Notes: generated by a model from the letters alone, not told the origin. A stretch of 64,000 nucleotides of DNA from Candidatus Leptofilum gracile (GCA_016713825.1 JADJOJ010000004.1:124001-188000), one strand, 5' to 3'. Positions 45,221 through 54,753 are shown, counted from the stretch's first letter. A program made the numbers and translations.

Positions 45221-47247
45221 AGGGCAACCTCCTGGGGCAGGGCAGTGTGGTGGGGTACGGCCGTTCCGTCCTGGTCGGCGGGCAGGCGCACAATAATCTG
45301 GGTGCCATGATTGGGGGCAGATTCCAGGTAGAAAGTGCCTGCTACCCGTTCGGCCCGCTCTTGCATGATGTGCAGGCCATAGTGACCGTTTGGGGAAACG
45401 GCCGTTGGCTCAAACCCGCGCCCGTTGTCCCGCACCGAAAGCTCCACCGCCCCGTTATACCGGTGGAAAGCGACGGCAATTTCGCTGGCCTGGGCATGTT
45501 TGAAGATGTTGGTGAGCGCCTCTTGCAAAATGCGCAGCGCTTCAATTTCCACCACCGGGCTCAGGCGGCAGGCGTCGCCGATGCTCAGGTGGACAGTGAG
45601 GCGGCTGCGGCGGCTAAACTCTGTGACGTAATCTGTGACGGCGCGGCTAAAGCTGTCGGCGGGCTGAATGCGCAGGCCATCGATCGATTCGCGCACCTCG
45701 AAGCACGCCTGGTTCACCACCTGCTGCACGTCTTGGGCCTCTTGCCGGGTTTGCAGAATGTTGCCCTCTTCCAAGGTTTGGGTAAGCATATCCATCTTCA
45801 AATGGAGCCAGCTGAGGGTTTGGGCCAGGCTGTCGTGCAGTTCGCGGGCGATGCGGCCCCTCTCTTCCAAAATGGCCAGCCGTTCGATCTCTTCCTGGAA
45901 GCGGGCATTGGCCACGGCCACGCCCAGCTGGTTGCCCAGGCAGGTGATGAATTGATGTTGTTCGGGGGAAACGGCCGTTTCCTCCCGCTGCAATAACGTC
46001 AAGGTGCCCAACGCCTGGCTGCCAGAGTGCAAAGGCACCACAATGAGCCCCTGATAGTTGTGGGCAATGGCCGGGCAGGTAATCTCCTGGCAGCTCAGGT
46101 AGCTGTTTTCCTTTAGGTTGATCACTTGCAGGCTGTGATTGCTGCCCCAAAATGAACAACCCTCGCTGGTGACGGCCCGGCTCATGCAGTGCACCACCGC
46201 CGGGGGTACGCCATGCTGCACCGAGATGGCCACCCCGCCGGATGGCCCCACCAGGTGGATGATGCCGCCTGCCATGTCGGTGGCTTGCAGCGCCTGGGCC
46301 AGCGCCTCGCTGAGCACCGTCTTCAAATCCTGCGACCGGCTGATGATGAGGGCCATTTCGGCCAGGGCGTTTAGCTCTTTGGTGCGTTGAGAGATTTGCT
46401 GATGCAATGAATCCTGGTATTGGTGCAGATTGCCCGCCATCTGGTTAAACGTTTCGCCTAGAAGCTGAAGCTCATCGCCGGTTTGCAGGGTGCAGTTGGC
46501 CTGGTAGTTGCCCTGGCCCATGGCGGCGGCGGCCCCGCGCAGTTGGTCTAACGGCCGTACCACCATGCGCCGCACCAGCCAGTACAGCAATCCGGTCATG
46601 AGCGTGGTGAGAAGAACGGCCGTTCCCCCCAAAGCCAATCGCCCCTGCGCCAACGATGCATCCACCTCCGCCATCGGCACCAGCACGCTGATACCGCCGC
46701 GCACCTCCCCAATTTGGGCACCAGGATGGCATTCCAGGCAGCTGGCCTGGGTAAACAGCGGCACCATCTGCCGGAAATAGCGCTCGCCGTTGATCTCCTC
46801 AATCTGGCTGACGGTGGTGGGGGCTTGCTCGAATTTGTGCAGCGCCTCCAGCTCAAATGCGTCTGGCGCGTTTTCCGGGTTTTTTAGCTCCAGGCTGGTG
46901 ATGTGAAAATGAAAGTTTTCTCGCGCATTGGAAATGACAGAAATTTCTTTGGTGACCATGCCGGGGGATTTGCGGTAAAAGGGGCCTTCACCTTCTACAA
47001 AATGGGAGCCTGGCTGGGTGGTCCACACATCGCCGTATTGGGCTACCCAATCCCGCAAAATCAACATTTCGGTGAGCAGGGCGTCGGCCTGGGTTTCGAT
47101 CTGGCGCATGGCTTGCTTTTCTTGCAGATGGTACAGCCAGGTAAACAGGCCCAGGCTGATCAAAATGATGCTGCTGCCGATGCTAAGCGTCAGGCGCGCC
47201 CCTAAATTAAGTGAATGACGTTTTTTGCGGCTAAGGAAATTTTGCAT
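45217..47247 (-). CDS. NarX-like sensor histidine kinase with DUF3365 heme-type sensor domain
   Basis: The start at 47247 is preferred: TATAAT lies 7 bases before it, and the alternative ATG at 47256 falls inside this -10 box. Two membrane helices (about 17-37 and 205-225) flank an extracytoplasmic DUF3365/Tll0287-like domain with a heme c motif CLECH. HAMP, a GAF domain (about 310-465) and HisKA_3/HATPase follow (phospho-His in ARELHDSLAQTLSW). It should sense redox state or a heme ligand outside the membrane. Confidence 0.88.
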   Translation of the reverse strand: MQNFLSRKKRHSLNLGARLTLSIGSSIILISLGLFTWLYHLQEKQAMRQIETQADALLTEMLILRDWVAQYGDVWTTQPGSHFVEGEGPFYRKSPGMVTKEISVISNARENFHFHITSLELKNPENAPDAFELEALHKFEQAPTTVSQIEEINGERYFRQMVPLFTQASCLECHPGAQIGEVRGGISVLVPMAEVDASLAQGRLALGGTAVLLTTLMTGLLYWLVRRMVVRPLDQLRGAAAAMGQGNYQANCTLQTGDELQLLGETFNQMAGNLHQYQDSLHQQISQRTKELNALAEMALIISRSQDLKTVLSEALAQALQATDMAGGIIHLVGPSGGVAISVQHGVPPAVVHCMSRAVTSEGCSFWGSNHSLQVINLKENSYLSCQEITCPAIAHNYQGLIVVPLHSGSQALGTLTLLQREETAVSPEQHQFITCLGNQLGVAVANARFQEEIERLAILEERGRIARELHDSLAQTLSWLHLKMDMLTQTLEEGNILQTRQEAQDVQQVVNQACFEVRESIDGLRIQPADSFSRAVTDYVTEFSRRSRLTVHLSIGDACRLSPVVEIEALRILQEALTNIFKHAQASEIAVAFHRYNGAVELSVRDNGRGFEPTAVSPNGHYGLHIMQERAERVAGTFYLESAPNHGTQIIVRLPADQDGTAVPHHTALPQEVAL

Positions 47248-47251
47248 GGCC

Positions 47252-47287
47252 AACATTATAGCCAGCGCTGGCTGGCCGCTTCAATGG
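47252..47287 (-). promoter_or_regulatory. Promoter for a leaderless sensor-kinase transcript, with overlapping palindrome
   Basis: On the minus strand, TTGAAG, an 18-base spacer and TATAAT end 7 bases before the ATG at 47247, so transcription would begin at or near the start codon. A perfect 14-bp palindrome AGCCAGCGCTGGCT (47260-47273) lies between -35 and -10, an ideal place for an operator. Confidence 0.45.
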
Positions 47288-47452
47288 CGTGGCGCTGCTT
47301 TTTGGCTTCTCTGGAAAGAAATCACCTGGAATTGTTGACATTCATCCAGCCCTTGCCGTCTGCTGCTAATCTAGCGCTCACAAATGGGCCGTTGGCACAA
47401 AGATCGGCCATGATTTATGCTTGATTAAGCGAAACACAAAAGGAGTGACAAA

Positions 47453-48436
47453 ATGGAGAAAATTCGTTGGGGTATTTTAGCCACTGGCTGGATTGCCGGA
47501 CAGTTAGCTGAGGCCATTGGCCAACAGCGGGATGCGGTTTGCCTGGCGGTGGGGTCTCGTTCGCAGGCCTCGGCCGATAAGTTTGGCGACGAATGGGGCA
47601 TCCCCCGCCGCTACGCCACCTACGAGGCGCTTGCCGCCGACCCTGATGTGGATGTGATTTACATCGCCACGCCGCACAATTTGCATTATGAAAATATGAA
47701 GCTCTGTCTGAATGCGGGCAAGCACGTGCTGTGTGAAAAACCGCTGACGGTAAACGCTGCTGAGGCGCGGGAATGCATGGCGCTGGCCCAAGAAAAAGGG
47801 CTCTTTTTGATGGAGGCGATGTGGATGAAGTTCATGCCGTCTATCAATCAAGTGCAGAAGTGGGTGGAGGACGGCCGTATCGGCCCCATTCGTCTCGTGC
47901 AGGCCAACTTTGCTTTCAACATTCCCTTCGATCCCCAGGGGCGATTGTACGATCCTGCCCTGGCAGGTGGGGCGCTGCTAGATATGGGCATCTACCCCGC
48001 CACGCTGGCTCACCTGCTGTTGGGCAAGCCAAGCCGCATTCTCTCCGCTGCTCACATCGGTGAGACGGGGGTGGATGAGCTAAACACGGCGATTTGGCAG
48101 TATGCCGATGGGGCACAGGCGGTTTTGACCAGCACGCAGCGGTTGGAACGGCCGTGTGACGCCTTCATCACTGGCAGCCAGGGGTACATCAAGCTGCACG
48201 CCAACTTTTGGCACAGTCAAACCGTCACCATCCAGCAGCACGGCGGCGAACCGGAAACGGTACAAATCCCGTACGAGGGCAACGGCTACGGCTACCAGGT
48301 GCGCGAAGTTCATGATTGTGTTCGGGCCGGTAAGCTGGAAACGGCCGTAGTGCCCCAGGCCGACACCCTGGAAATCATGACCCTCCTGGACGAAATGCGG
48401 GCGCAGTGGGGGCTGGTTTACCCGCAGGAAGCGTAA
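47453..48436 (+). CDS. Gfo/Idh/MocA-family NAD(P)-dependent sugar dehydrogenase
   Basis: The ATG follows AAAGGAG. A 327-residue protein with Rossmann start IRWGILATGWIAGQLA, the family motif HVLCEKPLTVNAAEA, and C-terminal DMGIYPATLAHLLLG. Close to dihydrodiol/D-xylose dehydrogenase members. Together with the downstream GH3 and xylose genes it suggests pentose or glycoside oxidation. Confidence 0.88.
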   Translation: MEKIRWGILATGWIAGQLAEAIGQQRDAVCLAVGSRSQASADKFGDEWGIPRRYATYEALAADPDVDVIYIATPHNLHYENMKLCLNAGKHVLCEKPLTVNAAEARECMALAQEKGLFLMEAMWMKFMPSINQVQKWVEDGRIGPIRLVQANFAFNIPFDPQGRLYDPALAGGALLDMGIYPATLAHLLLGKPSRILSAAHIGETGVDELNTAIWQYADGAQAVLTSTQRLERPCDAFITGSQGYIKLHANFWHSQTVTIQQHGGEPETVQIPYEGNGYGYQVREVHDCVRAGKLETAVVPQADTLEIMTLLDEMRAQWGLVYPQEA

Positions 48437-48454
48437 ACTGGACTGACGGAGTGA

Positions 48455-48516
48455 AGACTACAAAAGTCTTGCACTTTCCGGCAATATCAACATTTGTTCT
48501 GAGACTTTTGTAGTCT
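48455..48516. repeat. Inverted repeat, 15-bp arms
   Basis: AGACTACAAAAGTCT (48455-48469) and AGACTTTTGTAGTCT (48502-48516), just after the oxidoreductase stop. Confidence 0.7.
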
Positions 48517-48550
48517 GTTAGGGTAAAAGACTCATCCATCAAAGATTAAA

Positions 48551-48596
48551 AAGATTTCGCAGATTTTTTGCCCAAATCTGGTTAATCTGCGAAATC
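48551..48596. repeat. Inverted repeat AGATTTCGCAGATT (second copy)
   Basis: AGATTTCGCAGATT (48551-48564) and AATCTGCGAAATCT (48583-48596). The arms equal those at 40046; the loop differs. Upstream of the GH3 gene. Confidence 0.75.
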
Positions 48597-48624
48597 TGTT
48601 GATAAATAATCTAAGGAAGCAATC

Positions 48625-50973
48625 ATGAAAAATGCGATTTATCGGGATGCCAACCAACCCATCGCCGAGCGCGTGGCCGATTTGCTGGCCCGCATGACGC
48701 TAGACGAAAAGCTGGCCCAACTGGGCAGCGCCTGGGTGTTTGAACTGCTCACCGAGATGCAGTTTGATGCTCCAAAAGCGGCCCCCATTTTGCAGCACGG
48801 CCTGGGGCACATCACCCGCGTGGCCGGGGCCAGCAGCCTGAAACCGCGCCAGGGGGCGGCGCTGGCCAACCGCATCCAGCGCTTTTTGCGCGAGGAGACG
48901 CGGCTGGGCATTCCCGCCATCGTGCATGAGGAGTGCTGCTCTGGCTACATGGCCCGCAACGCCACCTGCTTCCCGCAAATCATCGGCCTGGCGTCCACCT
49001 GGGAGCCAGCGCTGACCCGGCAGATGGCCGACGTGGTGCGGCGGCAGATGAAGGCGGCGGGGGCGCATCAGGGGCTGTCGCCGCTGCTGGACGTGGTGCG
49101 CGATCCGCGCTGGGGGCGGGTGGAAGAGACGTTTGGCGAGGACCCGTACCTGGTGGCGCTGAACGGGGTGCAGTTTGTGCAAGGGTTGCAGGGGGAAAAT
49201 TGGGCTGAGCGGGTCATCGCCACGGCCAAGCATTTTGTGGGGTACGGCGTGCCGGATGGCGGCTTCAACTGGAATCCAGCGCACATTCCGGCGCGGGAAC
49301 TGCGCGAGATTTATTTACTGCCGTTTGAAACGGCCGTAAAAATCACCCACCTCCAATCCCTCATGAACGGCTATAACGAGCTAGACGGCGTGCCCTGCGC
49401 CGCCAACCGGGAGCTGCTGGACACGATTCTGCGGCAGGAGTGGGGCTTTGATGGCGTGGTGGTGTCCGACTATTTTGCGGTGGACCAGCTGCAACAGGCC
49501 CACCACGTGAGCCGCAGCAAGGCAGATTCGGCCGTACAGGCGCTGGCGGCGGGCATTGATGTGGAGCTGCCGGGCACCGATTGCTATGGTGCGCCGTTGA
49601 AAAGCGCCATCGAGCAGGGCGCGATTGACGTGGCCCTGATTGAGCGCAGCGTCGCCCGCCTGCTGACGCAAAAGTTTGCCCTCGGCCTGTTTGAAAATCC
49701 GTATGTGGAGGTCGAGGCGGTGGTGCTAGACACGCCCGCCGAGCGGCAGCTGGCGCGAGAGATTGCCCAAAAATCAATCATCCTGCTCAAAAACGATGGC
49801 GATTTGCTGCCTTTGCCCAAAACGATCGCCCAAATTGCCCTCATCGGCCCACAGGCGGACAGCACGCGCCATCTGGTGGGGGATTATTCCTACATCGCCC
49901 ACATCGAAAATTTGATCGAATCGCGGGAGCAGTCGCTGGGTGGCCTGGGGATGCCCATGCCCGATGAGCTGGAAATGAATGAGGCGTTTGTGCCGATGCA
50001 GACGATTTTGCAGGCGATTGGCGAAAAAGTTTCGCCGGGAACGAAGCTGGTTTACGCCAAAGGGTGCGACGTGCTGGGGGAGGATCGGTCCGGGTTTGCC
50101 GAAGCCGTTGCCGCCGCTGCCAACGCCGATGTGGCCCTGCTTTTCCTGGGCGGCAAATCTGGCCTGACGGACGATTGCACCTGTGGTGAAGCCCGCGACC
50201 GGGCGGACTTGAACCTGACCGGCGTGCAGCAAGAGCTGTTGGCAGCGGTGTACGCCACGGGGACGCCGACGGTGCTGGTGTTGGTAAACGGCCGTCCTCT
50301 CTCCACCACCTGGGCCGCCGACCACATTCCCGCCATCGTCGAAGCGTGGCTGCCCGGCGAAGAAGGGGCCGAAGCCGTGGCCGACGTGCTGTTTGGCGAC
50401 TTTAATCCCGGCGGCAAGCTGCCCATCACCGTGCCGCGCCACGTGGGGCAGGTGCCCATCTTTTACAACCACAAACCGTCCGGCGGGCGCTCCCACTGGA
50501 AAGGCGACTATGTGGATTTGAGCCACAAGCCGCTGTGGCCGTTTGGCTTTGGCCTGAGCTACACGCAGTTTGACATAACGAATTTACGGGTGGATAAAAC
50601 GGCCGTTTCCCCCCACCAATCCGTCACCATCAGCGTAGAAATTACCAACGTGGGGCAGCGGGCGGGCAGCGAGGTGGTGCAGCTGTACGTGCGCGACGAG
50701 GTGGCCAGCGTGACGCGACCGCTCAAGGAGCTGAAAGGGTTTCAGCGCGTGCCGCTGGAACCGGGCGAGCGGCGCACCGTCACCTTCACCCTGGCGGCCA
50801 ACCAGCTTGCCTTCTACGACAGCCAGATGCGCTACGTGCTGGAACCGGGCACCATCAAGCTGATGGTCGGCACGTCGTCAGCCGATTTGCCGTTGGGGGC
50901 GGAGATAGAGGTGGTGGGGGAAACGGCCGTGCTGCCCCAAAAAACCTTCTTCACCCAGGTTACAATTTCGTAA
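48625..50973 (+). CDS. Beta-glucosidase/beta-xylosidase, GH3
   Basis: A 782-residue protein with no signal peptide, so cytoplasmic. The GH3 N-terminal domain has LSPLLDVVRDPRWGRVEETF, KHFVGYG and nucleophile Asp in GFDGVVVSDYFAVD. The C-terminal domain has LLFLGGKSGLTDD, and a fibronectin III-like end (TNVGQRAGSEVVQLYV). Next to xylA and xylB, it probably releases xylose or glucose from short oligosaccharides. Confidence 0.92.
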   Translation: MKNAIYRDANQPIAERVADLLARMTLDEKLAQLGSAWVFELLTEMQFDAPKAAPILQHGLGHITRVAGASSLKPRQGAALANRIQRFLREETRLGIPAIVHEECCSGYMARNATCFPQIIGLASTWEPALTRQMADVVRRQMKAAGAHQGLSPLLDVVRDPRWGRVEETFGEDPYLVALNGVQFVQGLQGENWAERVIATAKHFVGYGVPDGGFNWNPAHIPARELREIYLLPFETAVKITHLQSLMNGYNELDGVPCAANRELLDTILRQEWGFDGVVVSDYFAVDQLQQAHHVSRSKADSAVQALAAGIDVELPGTDCYGAPLKSAIEQGAIDVALIERSVARLLTQKFALGLFENPYVEVEAVVLDTPAERQLAREIAQKSIILLKNDGDLLPLPKTIAQIALIGPQADSTRHLVGDYSYIAHIENLIESREQSLGGLGMPMPDELEMNEAFVPMQTILQAIGEKVSPGTKLVYAKGCDVLGEDRSGFAEAVAAAANADVALLFLGGKSGLTDDCTCGEARDRADLNLTGVQQELLAAVYATGTPTVLVLVNGRPLSTTWAADHIPAIVEAWLPGEEGAEAVADVLFGDFNPGGKLPITVPRHVGQVPIFYNHKPSGGRSHWKGDYVDLSHKPLWPFGFGLSYTQFDITNLRVDKTAVSPHQSVTISVEITNVGQRAGSEVVQLYVRDEVASVTRPLKELKGFQRVPLEPGERRTVTFTLAANQLAFYDSQMRYVLEPGTIKLMVGTSSADLPLGAEIEVVGETAVLPQKTFFTQVTIS

Positions 50974-50992
50974 GTCGGATTGCCAATCCGAC
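50974..50992. repeat. Short hairpin between GH3 gene and xylA
   Basis: GTCGGATT-GCC-AATCCGAC, directly after the GH3 stop and 25 bases before xylA. Probably an mRNA processing or stability element. Confidence 0.5.
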
Positions 50993-51016
50993 CTACGGTT
51001 TACGAGGAGAAACTTC

Positions 51017-52177
51017 ATGTACGAATCAAAACCTGAACACAAATTCACCTTCGGCCTCTGGACCGTGGGCAACGTGGGCCGCGATCCGTTTGGCGAGCCG
51101 GTGCGCGCCGCCAAATCGCCCGTGGAGCTGGTGCACCTGCTGGCGGAGGTGGGCGCCTGGGGCGTCAACTTCCACGACAACGACCTGGTGCCTATCGACG
51201 CCACGCCCGCCCAGCGTGACCAAATCGTGGCCGATTTTAAGCGGGCGCTGGCCGACACCGGCCTCGTCGTGCCGATGGCCACCACCAATTTGTTTACCGA
51301 TCCGGCCTTCCGCGACGGGGCGTTCACCAGCAACGATCGGAACGTGCGCGCCTACGCGCTGCAAAAGACGATGAACGCCATCGACCTGGGCGTGGAGCTG
51401 GGGGCCAGGATTTACGTTTTTTGGGGCGGGCGTGAAGGTACAGAAACCGATGCGGGGAAGGATGCGATTACGGCCGTAAAACGCAGCCGTGAAGCGATGA
51501 ACTATCTGTGCGAATACGTCCTGGATCAAGGGTACGACCTGAAGTTTGCCCTGGAAGCCAAGCCCAACGAGCCGCGCGGCGACATCTACAACGCCACCAC
51601 CGGCAACATGCTGGCTTTTATCCAAACCCTCGACCATCCCGACATGGTTGGCGTGAATCCCGAGGTGGCCCACGAGCAGATGGCCGGGCTGAACTTTACC
51701 CACCACGTCGCCCAGGCGCTGGAAGCGGGCAAGCTGTTCCACATCGATCTGAACGACCAGGCGTTTGGCCGGTACGATCAGGATTTCCGCTTTGGTTCGG
51801 TGAATCTGAAATCGTCCTTCTTTTTGGTGAAGCTGCTGGAGGACAACGGCTACGACGGCAGCCGCCACTTCGACGCCCACGCCTACCGCACCAGCGATTA
51901 TGAAGACGTGAAGGCGTTTGCCCGGGGCTGCATGCGCACCTACCTCATCCTCAAAGAAAAAGCGGCCCAATTCAACGCCGACGCCGAAATTCAGGCGCTG
52001 CTGGCGGAAATCAACGCCGACAGCGGCGAGATGACGCCGTTGATGGGGCAGTACAGCTCGGAAAAAGCGGCCCAACTGCGCGCCCATTCATTTGATCGTG
52101 CCGCCCTGGGCCAGCGCGGCCAGCCGTACGAGCGGTTGGACCAGCTGGTGGTGGAGCTGCTGTTGGGGGTGCGCTAG
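51017..52177 (+). CDS. xylA: Xylose isomerase
   Basis: The ATG follows GAGGAG. A 386-residue TIM-barrel enzyme of the shorter (class I) type. Active-site motifs: VNFHDNDLVPIDA (catalytic His), EAKPNEPRGDIY (metal Glu and Lys), NPEVAHEQMAGLNF and FHIDLNDQ (metal Asp). It converts D-xylose to D-xylulose, passed to the XylB encoded next. Confidence 0.94.
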   Translation: MYESKPEHKFTFGLWTVGNVGRDPFGEPVRAAKSPVELVHLLAEVGAWGVNFHDNDLVPIDATPAQRDQIVADFKRALADTGLVVPMATTNLFTDPAFRDGAFTSNDRNVRAYALQKTMNAIDLGVELGARIYVFWGGREGTETDAGKDAITAVKRSREAMNYLCEYVLDQGYDLKFALEAKPNEPRGDIYNATTGNMLAFIQTLDHPDMVGVNPEVAHEQMAGLNFTHHVAQALEAGKLFHIDLNDQAFGRYDQDFRFGSVNLKSSFFLVKLLEDNGYDGSRHFDAHAYRTSDYEDVKAFARGCMRTYLILKEKAAQFNADAEIQALLAEINADSGEMTPLMGQYSSEKAAQLRAHSFDRAALGQRGQPYERLDQLVVELLLGVR

Positions 52178-52536
52178 CTTGCTAAACCTGACAGGTTTAT
52201 TCAGGTTGCTGCACGACAAGATAGATTGTTCTGCGCATCAACTAGCTGGTGAAGTAGCGCCGTAAACCTGTCAGGTTTTTTAAGGTGGTTCGCCAATAAG
52301 TTGGATCGTGTAGCAAATGATCTTTATGGCGAAGTAGCATCGTAAACCTGTCAGGTTTTTTAAGGTGGTTCGCCAATAAGTTGGATCGTGTAGCAAATGA
52401 TCTTTATGGCGAAGTAGCGCCGTAAACCTGACAGGTTTTTTAAGGTGGTTCGCCAATAAGTTGGATCGTGTAGCAAATGATCTTTATGGCGAAGTAGCAT
52501 CGTAAACCTGTCAGGTTTTGGTTAACGAGGTGAGAG
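52178..52536 (+). repeat. 80-bp tandem repeats between xylA and xylB
   Basis: Three nearly identical 80-bp units begin at 52261, 52341 and 52421, with a partial fourth at 52501 and a diverged copy at about 52184-52260. Each unit contains the palindrome AAACCTG-A/T-CAGGTTT, which alternates in its central base. No ORF is present. Confidence 0.85.
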
Positions 52537-54027
52537 ATGCATTATTTCATCGGTATTGATAGTTCAACTACCGCCACCAAGGCGCTGCTCATGGATGAGA
52601 ACGGCCGTGTTTTGAGCGTGGCGTCGTCCAGCTATGGTTACGAAACGCCGCAGCCGCTGTGGAGCGAGCAGCGGCCGGAGCTGTGGTGGACGGGCACGGT
52701 GGCCAGTATCCAGCAGCTGTTGGCGGAAACGGCCGTTCCCCCCCACGCCATCCAGGCCATCGGCCTCACCGGGCAAATGCACGGGCTGGTGCTGCTAGAT
52801 AAAAACGGCGACGTGCTGCGTCCCGCCTTGCTGTGGAACGATCAGCGTACCGCCGCCGAGTGCGACGAAATGCGCACCATCATCGGCCCGCAGCAGCTAA
52901 TTGACATAACGGGCAACGATGCCCTGACCGGCTTTACCGCCCCCAAAATTTTGTGGGTGAAAAACAACGAGCCGGAAATTTACGCCAAAATCGCCCACAT
53001 CCTCCTGCCCAAAGATTATGTGCGCTACAAGCTGACCGGTGAGTTTGCCACCGACAAGGCGGGCGCAGCGGGCACCCAGCTGTTCGACGTGCGCCAGCGG
53101 GATTGGTCAGCCGAGGTGGTGGGCAAGCTGGGCATCGACCCGGCCTGGCTGCCCAAAACGTTTGAAGGAACGGCCGTTACCGGCCATCTCACCCCCGCCG
53201 CAGCAAAAGCCACCGGACTGCCCGCAGGCGTCCCCGTGGTGGCGGGCGGTGGCGACCAGGCGGCCAACGCCGTGGGCACCGGGGCGGTGGTCGATGGCGT
53301 GGTGGCGCTCAGTTTGGGCACGTCCGGGGTGGTTTTTGCCAGCAGTGACGTGCCCGTGGTGGAGCCAGACGGCCGTCTCCACGCCTTCTGCCACGCTGTG
53401 CCGGGCAAATGGCACCTGATGGGCGTCATGCTTTCGGCGGCGGGCAGCCTGCGCTGGTATCGGGACGCCCTCGCCCCAGGCGTCAGCTTCGACGATTTGC
53501 TGGCTCCGGCAGCGGCCGTGCCCGCCGGCAGCGCGGGGCTGCTCTTTTTGCCCTACCTCACCGGGGAGCGCACGCCCCACCCGGATCCGCTGGCGCGCGG
53601 CGGTTTCATCGGCCTGACGGTGCGCCACAGCCAGCCGCACCTGACGCGGGCGGTGCTGGAAGGCGTCGCCTTTGGCCTGCGCGACAGCTTGGGGCTGATG
53701 CGCGGCGCGGGGCTGGCCAACATCACGCAGATTCGGGCGGCGGGCGGCGGCTTGCGCAGCTCGCTCTGGCGGCAAATTTTGGCCGACGTGCTGCAAGCCG
53801 AAATTGTGACGGTAAACAGTACCGAAGGCGCGGCATACGGTGCGGCCGTTTTGGCTCTGGTTGGCGCGGGGGTGTTCAGCTCGGTGGCAGCGGCGTGTGC
53901 CGAACTGGTGCAGGTGACGGGCAGGACAGAGCCGGGGGGGGATACGGCCGTTTACCACCAGCTCTATCCTCTCTACCAACAGCTCTACCCGGCGCTCAAA
54001 CCCACTTTTGCTGCGCTGGTGGGTTAG
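52537..54027 (+). CDS. xylB: Xylulokinase
   Basis: A 496-residue FGGY-family kinase. Phosphate-1 motif GIDSSTTATKALLMDENG; IGLTGQMHGLVLLD and LLWNDQRTAAECDE bind substrate; ATP-site ALSLGTSGVVFAS and RAAGGGLRSSLWRQI. It phosphorylates D-xylulose for the pentose phosphate pathway. Separated from xylA by the 80-bp repeats, which may modulate expression. Confidence 0.94.
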   Translation: MHYFIGIDSSTTATKALLMDENGRVLSVASSSYGYETPQPLWSEQRPELWWTGTVASIQQLLAETAVPPHAIQAIGLTGQMHGLVLLDKNGDVLRPALLWNDQRTAAECDEMRTIIGPQQLIDITGNDALTGFTAPKILWVKNNEPEIYAKIAHILLPKDYVRYKLTGEFATDKAGAAGTQLFDVRQRDWSAEVVGKLGIDPAWLPKTFEGTAVTGHLTPAAAKATGLPAGVPVVAGGGDQAANAVGTGAVVDGVVALSLGTSGVVFASSDVPVVEPDGRLHAFCHAVPGKWHLMGVMLSAAGSLRWYRDALAPGVSFDDLLAPAAAVPAGSAGLLFLPYLTGERTPHPDPLARGGFIGLTVRHSQPHLTRAVLEGVAFGLRDSLGLMRGAGLANITQIRAAGGGLRSSLWRQILADVLQAEIVTVNSTEGAAYGAAVLALVGAGVFSSVAAACAELVQVTGRTEPGGDTAVYHQLYPLYQQLYPALKPTFAALVG

Positions 54028-54071
54028 CCTCTCACCAATCAATTTCTGGTCGAGCGAACAAGGAAAAGCAA

Positions 54072-54109
54072 AGATTACGCAGATTGAAAAGATTTAATCT
54101 GCGTAATCT
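54072..54109. repeat. Inverted repeat AGATTACGCAGATT
   Basis: AGATTACGCAGATT (54072-54085) and AATCTGCGTAATCT (54096-54109), one base changed in both arms relative to the copies at 40046 and 48551. A compensated substitution points to selection on the stem or copying between arms. Confidence 0.75.
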
Positions 54110-54143
54110 GCTGATAAACACTTTTGGTTCTGGTTTGCTCAGG

Positions 54144-54734
54144 TTAGGAACGGCCGTACGGATTTTTCGGCCCGCGATCGTCAGACAGGGTGCTGGTGGT
54201 GCGCTGCACAAACATCTCGATGGCGTCCGCCAGATGTTCATCGGTGATGTTGTAATCGCCCCGCTCGGTGCGCAGCTTGTGCGCCAGCAGCAGCACTTCG
54301 GCATGGCTCACCCCCGGCGGCGGGTCGAACTTGTAGTTGGCCAACTCGTATAGCTGCCCCAACGGATCGCGGAAGTAAATCGAGTACATGAAGCCGCGAT
54401 CCACCTCGCCGCTGTTGGAGATGCCTCGCTCGTCGAGCCGCTTTTTCACCTGCGTGTAGGTAGCGCGGGAAACGTTGAAGGCGATGTGGTGCAAATTGCC
54501 GATCCCTTCGGGGTTGGGCGTGGGGTCTGGCTTGCGGTTTTCGTTGGTGAAGATGGTGACGAGACGGCCGTCTCCCGGATCAAAGTAGAGATGGTTTTCG
54601 GCGGGTACGTCCAGGTTCGGCTGTTCAAAAACGAACGGCATCCCCAAAACACCTTCCCAAAAATCAATCGAAGTTTGCCGGTCGGCCCCAATCAGGGTGA
54701 TGTGATGCACCCCTTGTGTCTGAATTTTCTGCAT
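54144..54734 (-). CDS. VOC-family (glyoxalase/extradiol dioxygenase-like) protein
   Basis: A 196-residue protein with two half-motifs typical of the vicinal oxygen chelate fold: GVHHITLIGADRQTSIDFW (metal His) and NLHHIAFNV, with a Glu ligand in GQLYELANY. The start follows GGAGG. Last gene in the minus-strand MarR-controlled group. Substrate unknown; a quinone or thiol conjugate is suggested by context. Confidence 0.85.
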   Translation of the reverse strand: MQKIQTQGVHHITLIGADRQTSIDFWEGVLGMPFVFEQPNLDVPAENHLYFDPGDGRLVTIFTNENRKPDPTPNPEGIGNLHHIAFNVSRATYTQVKKRLDERGISNSGEVDRGFMYSIYFRDPLGQLYELANYKFDPPPGVSHAEVLLLAHKLRTERGDYNITDEHLADAIEMFVQRTTSTLSDDRGPKNPYGRS

Positions 54735-54753
54735 AATTTCCTCCGTTTTTTAC

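Noticed and set aside
51026..52087. Minus-strand 353-codon frame inside xylA
   Set aside because: Antisense shadow of xylose isomerase with His/Val/Gly-rich composition and no domain.
52178..52536. CRISPR array
   Set aside because: Repeats are directly tandem with an 80-bp period and no unique spacers; no cas genes nearby.
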